A DNA stretch of 64,000 nt, taken from contig JBGVCG010000014.1 of assembly GCA_045226255.1 (NCBI GenBank), forward strand, positions 62,001 through 126,000. Reading direction: 5' to 3'. How positions within the stretch are numbered: the first letter of the stretch is position 1; each line of letters starts with the position of its first letter. Shown in pieces: positions 60,325 to 64,000 of the stretch. The notes under the pieces were generated by a model that was not told where the DNA came from, did not search any database, and worked only from the letters and a program-made list of their open reading frames with translations. The translations under genes and the position numbers were made by a program. The stretch is from UBA1181 sp045226255 (GTDB lineage: Bacteria > Bacteroidota > Bacteroidia > Bacteroidales > Paludibacteraceae).

Positions 60325-62268
60325 ATGAGTTATCTGAGATTTGACAAGACGTTATTAACCAACTTGGAGCAATCCCAACAAAGGGAGATGTTGCGCACCA
60401 ACAAGTCAGGAGCCTATCATTGCACAACCATAATAGACTGTAACACCAGAAAATATCACGGATTATTAGTGACCCCCGTAAGGAACTTGGACAACGACAA
60501 CCATGTTCTCCTGTCATCCTTGGACGAGACAGTGATACAGCACGGGGCCGAATTCAACCTAGGCATTCACAAATACAACGGAGACTACTACGCTCCGCTT
60601 GGACATAAGTACCAAAGGGAATTCAAGTTCGACATCGTCCCTTCCGAAGTATACAGGGTGGGAGGAGTCATCCTTTCCAAAGAAAAAGTGTTCGTGTCGT
60701 TCGAAGACAGGATCTTGATAAAATACACGTTGCTTGACGCACACTCGGAGACCATCCTACGGTTCAAACCATTCCTGGCCTTCAGGAACGTGAACGAGCT
60801 ATGCATGGAGAACGACAAGATAAACACCTCCTACGAAGAGGAGGAGAACGGCATCTCCATGTGCCTCTACCAAGGGTACCCTAGGCTCTTCATGCAATTC
60901 AACAAGCCCGTCCAATTCGTGTCCCAGCCTAGCTGGAACAAAGGAATCGAGTACTTCAAGGAGATGGAACGTGGCTACTACTACAAAGAAGACTTGTTCG
61001 TCCCAGGATATTTCGAATTGCCTATCAAGAAAGGGGAATCCGTCATCTTCTCCGCAGGCGTCAGTCAAGCTGACTGTCCGAAACTGGCGGAGATATGCTT
61101 CGATGAAATCACAAGGAGAACCACCCGAACGAGTTTCTTCAACTGTCTGAAGAACTCCGCCCAACAACTTTTCTGCAGGAAGAACCCTGAAGAGTTGTAC
61201 CTATTGGCAGGTTATCCATGGTTCAAATGCAGGGCGAGGGATATGTTCATCTCCCTACCGGGAGTTTCGCTCGCATTCGACGACACGTCCGGTTTCCAGA
61301 AGATCATGAACACCATGATCCCCGCCATCCGCAACTTCATGAACGGCAAGCCTATCGGAAGGGATGTGGAAGGATTAGACCAACCAGACGTACTGCTATG
61401 GGTGACGTGGGCACTGCAGGAGTACGGCAAAGCGACCTCCAAAGAGGAGCTTTGGAACCTTTACGGAGACATCCTGAAAGAGATCGTGGAATTCATCTTA
61501 CGGCAAAGGCACCCGAACCTCTTCGTGCATGACAACGCCCTGTTGTTCTCCAACGGATGGGAGACACCAGTGACATGGATGGACGCCACCTTCAATGGTA
61601 AGCCTGTCACGCCAAGAAGCGGGTACATCGTGGAGATCAACGCATTGTGGTACAATACGCTACGGTTCATCGCAGACCTCACCATGGACTTCGGAGAGGA
61701 ACATTTCTCGGAGACCCTCACCAACTATGCGAACAGGGTGCAGGAGAGTTTCTCCGCCACCTTCTGGAACGGCTATTACCTATACGACTTCGTCAGCGGC
61801 AACTACAAAGAGCTGTCGGTTCGTCCGAACATGATATTCGCCGCATCCCTGAAATACTCTCCACTGGAGAACAAACAGAAAAAAGCGATCGTGGACATCG
61901 CCACGAAAGAGTTATTCACACCAAAGGGGCTACGCTCCCTAAGTCCGAAGAGCCCGAACTACAGAGGCTCCTGCGAAGGGAACGAAGACACCCGCACCTT
62001 CTCCAAACATCAAGGCGCCGCATGGCCATGGCTACTCGGTCCATACGTGGAGGCTTACCTCAGCGTATACAAGAACAGCGGTATGTTCTTCGCCGAAAGG
62101 GCGCTCATCGGCATAGAGGAAGAGATGTTCGTCGGATGTATCGGAACACTCTGCGAGATGTACGACGGTAACCCGCCTTACAAGGGAAGAGGAGGTCTGT
62201 CGTTCGCGATGAACGTCGCGGAGACACTACGCACAATTAAGAACCTAAAGAACCACAAGAAAGACTAA
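60325..62268 (+). CDS. Glycogen debranching enzyme (amylo-alpha-1,6-glucosidase, GH133-like)
   Basis: A 647-residue enzyme of the bacterial/archaeal debranching type. The N-terminal domain (about 1-250) has RTNKSGAYHCTTIIDCNTRK and YHGLLVTPV, marks of this family; the C-terminal helical (alpha/alpha)6 domain (about 270-640) includes AGYPWFKCRARDMFISLPG, DQPDVLLWVTWALQEYGK, the segment TPVTWMDATFNGKPVTPRSG and EGNEDTRTFSKHQGAAWPW. It removes alpha-1,6 branch residues from glycogen. It leads a glycogen operon with a GT4 synthase and a GH57 enzyme, 11 bases before the former. Only a weak TATATTTA promoter-like box (60267-60274) is seen upstream. Confidence 0.93.
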   Translation: MSYLRFDKTLLTNLEQSQQREMLRTNKSGAYHCTTIIDCNTRKYHGLLVTPVRNLDNDNHVLLSSLDETVIQHGAEFNLGIHKYNGDYYAPLGHKYQREFKFDIVPSEVYRVGGVILSKEKVFVSFEDRILIKYTLLDAHSETILRFKPFLAFRNVNELCMENDKINTSYEEEENGISMCLYQGYPRLFMQFNKPVQFVSQPSWNKGIEYFKEMERGYYYKEDLFVPGYFELPIKKGESVIFSAGVSQADCPKLAEICFDEITRRTTRTSFFNCLKNSAQQLFCRKNPEELYLLAGYPWFKCRARDMFISLPGVSLAFDDTSGFQKIMNTMIPAIRNFMNGKPIGRDVEGLDQPDVLLWVTWALQEYGKATSKEELWNLYGDILKEIVEFILRQRHPNLFVHDNALLFSNGWETPVTWMDATFNGKPVTPRSGYIVEINALWYNTLRFIADLTMDFGEEHFSETLTNYANRVQESFSATFWNGYYLYDFVSGNYKELSVRPNMIFAASLKYSPLENKQKKAIVDIATKELFTPKGLRSLSPKSPNYRGSCEGNEDTRTFSKHQGAAWPWLLGPYVEAYLSVYKNSGMFFAERALIGIEEEMFVGCIGTLCEMYDGNPPYKGRGGLSFAMNVAETLRTIKNLKNHKKD

Positions 62269-62279
62269 GAAAATAGACT

Positions 62280-63545
62280 ATGAGAGCATTAATGTTTGGT
62301 TGGGAATTTCCTCCGCATATCTTAGGAGGTTTAGGAACAGCGAGTTACGGACTCACCCGTGGCATGTCTGCGCAAAAGGACATGCAAATCACCTTCGTGT
62401 TGCCTAAACCATGGGGAGATGAAGACCAAAGTTTTCTTCGAATCATCGCGGCGAACAAGGTGCCGGTGGTTTGGAGAGACCCTAACTGGGACTACCTGAA
62501 CCAAGAGTTGGCGGGAAGGTTGAGCCCAGACGAGTACTACCGTATGCGTGCCTGCATACAGGAGGATAACAACCATATCGGCACGAACGGCATCGGCTCC
62601 ATTGAGTTCTCGGGACGATACCCCGACAACCTGCAGGAGGAGATACGCAACTATGACGCGGTCGCAGGTGTCGTGAGCCGCGCTTTAGACTTCGACATCA
62701 TACACTCGCACGACTGGCTGACATACCCCGCCGGCGTGCACGCCAAATACGTGTCAGGCAAACCGCTCGTCATCCACGTCCACGCCACCGACTTCGACAG
62801 AAGCCGAGGCAACGTGAACCCTACCGTCTACAGCATCGAGAAGGCGGGTATGGACCATGCGGACCATATCATCACTGTAAGCAATAAGACAAGGGATACG
62901 GTCATTGACCAATACCACATAGACCCCGCAAAAGTGACCACGGTGCACAATGCGGTGGAGCCGCTCAGCCCTGAGATTCAGGCCATCCAACCTCACCACA
63001 ACACGAAGGACAAGGTGGTCACCTTCTTGGGACGCATCACCATGCAAAAGGGTCCGGAGTACTTCGTCGAGGCTGCCCACAAGGTGTTGCAGAAGACCAA
63101 GAACGTGCGCTTCGTCATGGCCGGCAGCGGTGACATGATGGAGAAGATGATCAGCATGGTGGCCTACAAGAACATCGGCGACCGCTTCCACTTCACAGGG
63201 TTCCTGAAAGGCACGGAGGTCTACGAGATACTGAAATCGAGCGACGTCTACATCATGCCATCCGTATCGGAGCCATTCGGCATCTCTCCTTTGGAGGCGA
63301 TGCAGGTAGGTGTGCCGACCATCGTCTCCAAGCAGTCAGGTTGCGCCGAGATCCTCAGCAACGCTATCAAGATAGACTACTGGGACATAGACGCAATGGC
63401 GAACGCAATTTACTCCATCATCACCTACCCCGCCATGTATGATTACCTGAAAACGGAAGGGAAGAAAGAGGTGGACGGAATCGTCTGGGAGAACGCGGCT
63501 TGGAAAGTGCGCGACATCTATGACAGAGTATTAGGATTGAAATAA
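62280..63545 (+). CDS. Glycogen synthase-like glycosyltransferase (GT4)
   Basis: A 421-residue GT-B enzyme. It starts MRALMFGWEFPPHILGGLG with the glycine loop, has DIIHSHDWLTYPAGVHAK in the N-domain, and in the C-domain GRITMQKGPEYFVEAA and the retaining E-x7-E motif EPFGISPLE (Glu near 331 and 339). In Bacteroidota this GT4 enzyme takes the place of GlgA in glycogen synthesis, adding glucose from a nucleotide sugar. It is 11 bases after the debranching gene and 20 before the GH57 gene. Confidence 0.92.
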   Translation: MRALMFGWEFPPHILGGLGTASYGLTRGMSAQKDMQITFVLPKPWGDEDQSFLRIIAANKVPVVWRDPNWDYLNQELAGRLSPDEYYRMRACIQEDNNHIGTNGIGSIEFSGRYPDNLQEEIRNYDAVAGVVSRALDFDIIHSHDWLTYPAGVHAKYVSGKPLVIHVHATDFDRSRGNVNPTVYSIEKAGMDHADHIITVSNKTRDTVIDQYHIDPAKVTTVHNAVEPLSPEIQAIQPHHNTKDKVVTFLGRITMQKGPEYFVEAAHKVLQKTKNVRFVMAGSGDMMEKMISMVAYKNIGDRFHFTGFLKGTEVYEILKSSDVYIMPSVSEPFGISPLEAMQVGVPTIVSKQSGCAEILSNAIKIDYWDIDAMANAIYSIITYPAMYDYLKTEGKKEVDGIVWENAAWKVRDIYDRVLGLK

Positions 63546-63565
63546 CAAATAACAACATAGGCAAA

Positions 63566-64000
63566 ATGAGAACAATATGCTTTTACTTTCAGATACACCA
63601 GCCCTTCAGACTGAAGAGATATAGGTTCTTCGACATCGGCATGGATCATTACTACTACGATGACTACGCCAACGAGGAGATTATACGCCGCATCGCCGAA
63701 CGTTGCTACCTGCCTGCCAACCAGACCATCCTACAGATGATCAAGGAGACGGGAGGAAAGTTCAAGGTGGCCTTCTCCATCTCGGGAATCGCCTTGGAGC
63801 AACTGGAGCTTTACGCACCGGAGGTGATCGACTCCTTCAAGGAACTGGCACAGACAGGCTGTGTGGAATTCCTAGCGGAGACATTCGCCCACTCCCTATC
63901 GAGTCTGGAAGAGGACAGCGACGAATTCGAGCTGCAAGTGAAGATGCATGCGAACAAGATACAAAGCCTCTTCGGCTACAAACCGACCTCATTCCGTAAC
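63566..64000 (+). CDS. GH57 family alpha-amylase/glucanotransferase, 3' part outside the window
   Basis: The first 145 codons of a GH57 enzyme, running off the right edge. The start RTICFYFQIHQPFRLKRY carries the family's His-Gln-Pro motif of the first strand (IHQP), followed by YYYDDYANEEIIRRIAERC and KFKVAFSISGIALEQLELY, as in bacterial GH57 amylases of glycogen loci. The catalytic Glu and Asp lie further on, outside the window. It is third in the glycogen operon and probably trims or transfers alpha-1,4-glucan chains. Confidence 0.9.
   Translation, partial: MRTICFYFQIHQPFRLKRYRFFDIGMDHYYYDDYANEEIIRRIAERCYLPANQTILQMIKETGGKFKVAFSISGIALEQLELYAPEVIDSFKELAQTGCVEFLAETFAHSLSSLEEDSDEFELQVKMHANKIQSLFGYKPTSFRN

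Noticed and set aside
1..64000. CRISPR arrays, insertion sequences, prophage genes, rRNA and tRNA genes
   Set aside because: No regularly spaced repeats, transposase or phage genes, or tRNA cloverleaf patterns were seen; gaps between genes are mostly too short to hold them.

Overview
The window comes from a Bacteroidota chromosome, most likely order Bacteroidales. The basis is threefold: almost every promoter that can be read has the TAnnTTTG -7 box, often with an upstream TTTG; Shine-Dalgarno sequences are largely absent; and the gene families are typical of the phylum (DUF3078 protein, SprA/Sov, GldJ, the folP-cdaA pair, the three-gene glycogen locus, TGS-domain nucleoside kinase, TlpA-like thioredoxins). 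No rRNA, tRNA, insertion sequence, prophage or CRISPR array was seen. The species cannot be named from this window.

Layout. 1-5800: start of a secreted protein, a DUF3078 outer-membrane protein, a secreted GH10-CBM6 xylanase with a shortened type IX secretion (T9SS) tail, and a secreted beta-propeller protein. 6000-11500: a MarR-controlled operon (marR, tolC-like, hlyD-like, two ABC-2 permeases) with a clear operator and no ATPase gene. 11500-16300: an unknown one-helix membrane protein, an NlpC/P60-like protein that has lost its catalytic cysteine, and an operon of ABC exporter, small protein and Nudix/winged-helix protein. 16300-24700: yidC, a sodium:solute symporter, a lipoprotein and a 1418-residue fused acyl-CoA dehydratase activase/reductase. 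25000-34100: a T9SS cargo protein, a candidate 75-nt small RNA, an rbfA-lolC/E-type permease-trkH operon facing dprA across a palindromic promoter, a TonB-domain protein, a TGS-domain nucleoside kinase and a lipoprotein. 34200-41400: nadB, then the opposing operon murF, small membrane protein, LTA-synthase-like sulfatase and zinc-ribbon protein, then gldJ. 41500-45600: folP, cdaA (c-di-AMP synthase), lolD, yebC and a small acidic lipoprotein. 45800-55300: ruvA, the 2506-codon T9SS translocon gene sprA/sov and a zinc-ribbon membrane protein. 55300-60200: gamma carbonic anhydrase, thioredoxin-like protein, aminopeptidase P and RluA-type pseudouridine synthase. 60300-64000: glycogen locus (debranching enzyme, GT4 synthase, start of a GH57 enzyme).

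How it fits together. The genes for SprA and GldJ and two proteins with T9SS-type C-termini point to an organism that exports enzymes through the type IX system, including a xylan-degrading one. Lipoprotein trafficking (lolD, a lolC/E-type permease, several lipoproteins), membrane insertion (yidC), peptidoglycan synthesis (murF) and c-di-AMP synthesis give the rest a cell-envelope flavour. The most novel-looking items are the candidate small RNA at 26696-26768, the self-complementary divergent promoter at 30232-30251, the NlpC/P60 pseudoenzyme, the ATPase-less efflux operon with its operator, the stand-alone giant activase, and the nadB terminator placed inside the gene on the other strand.
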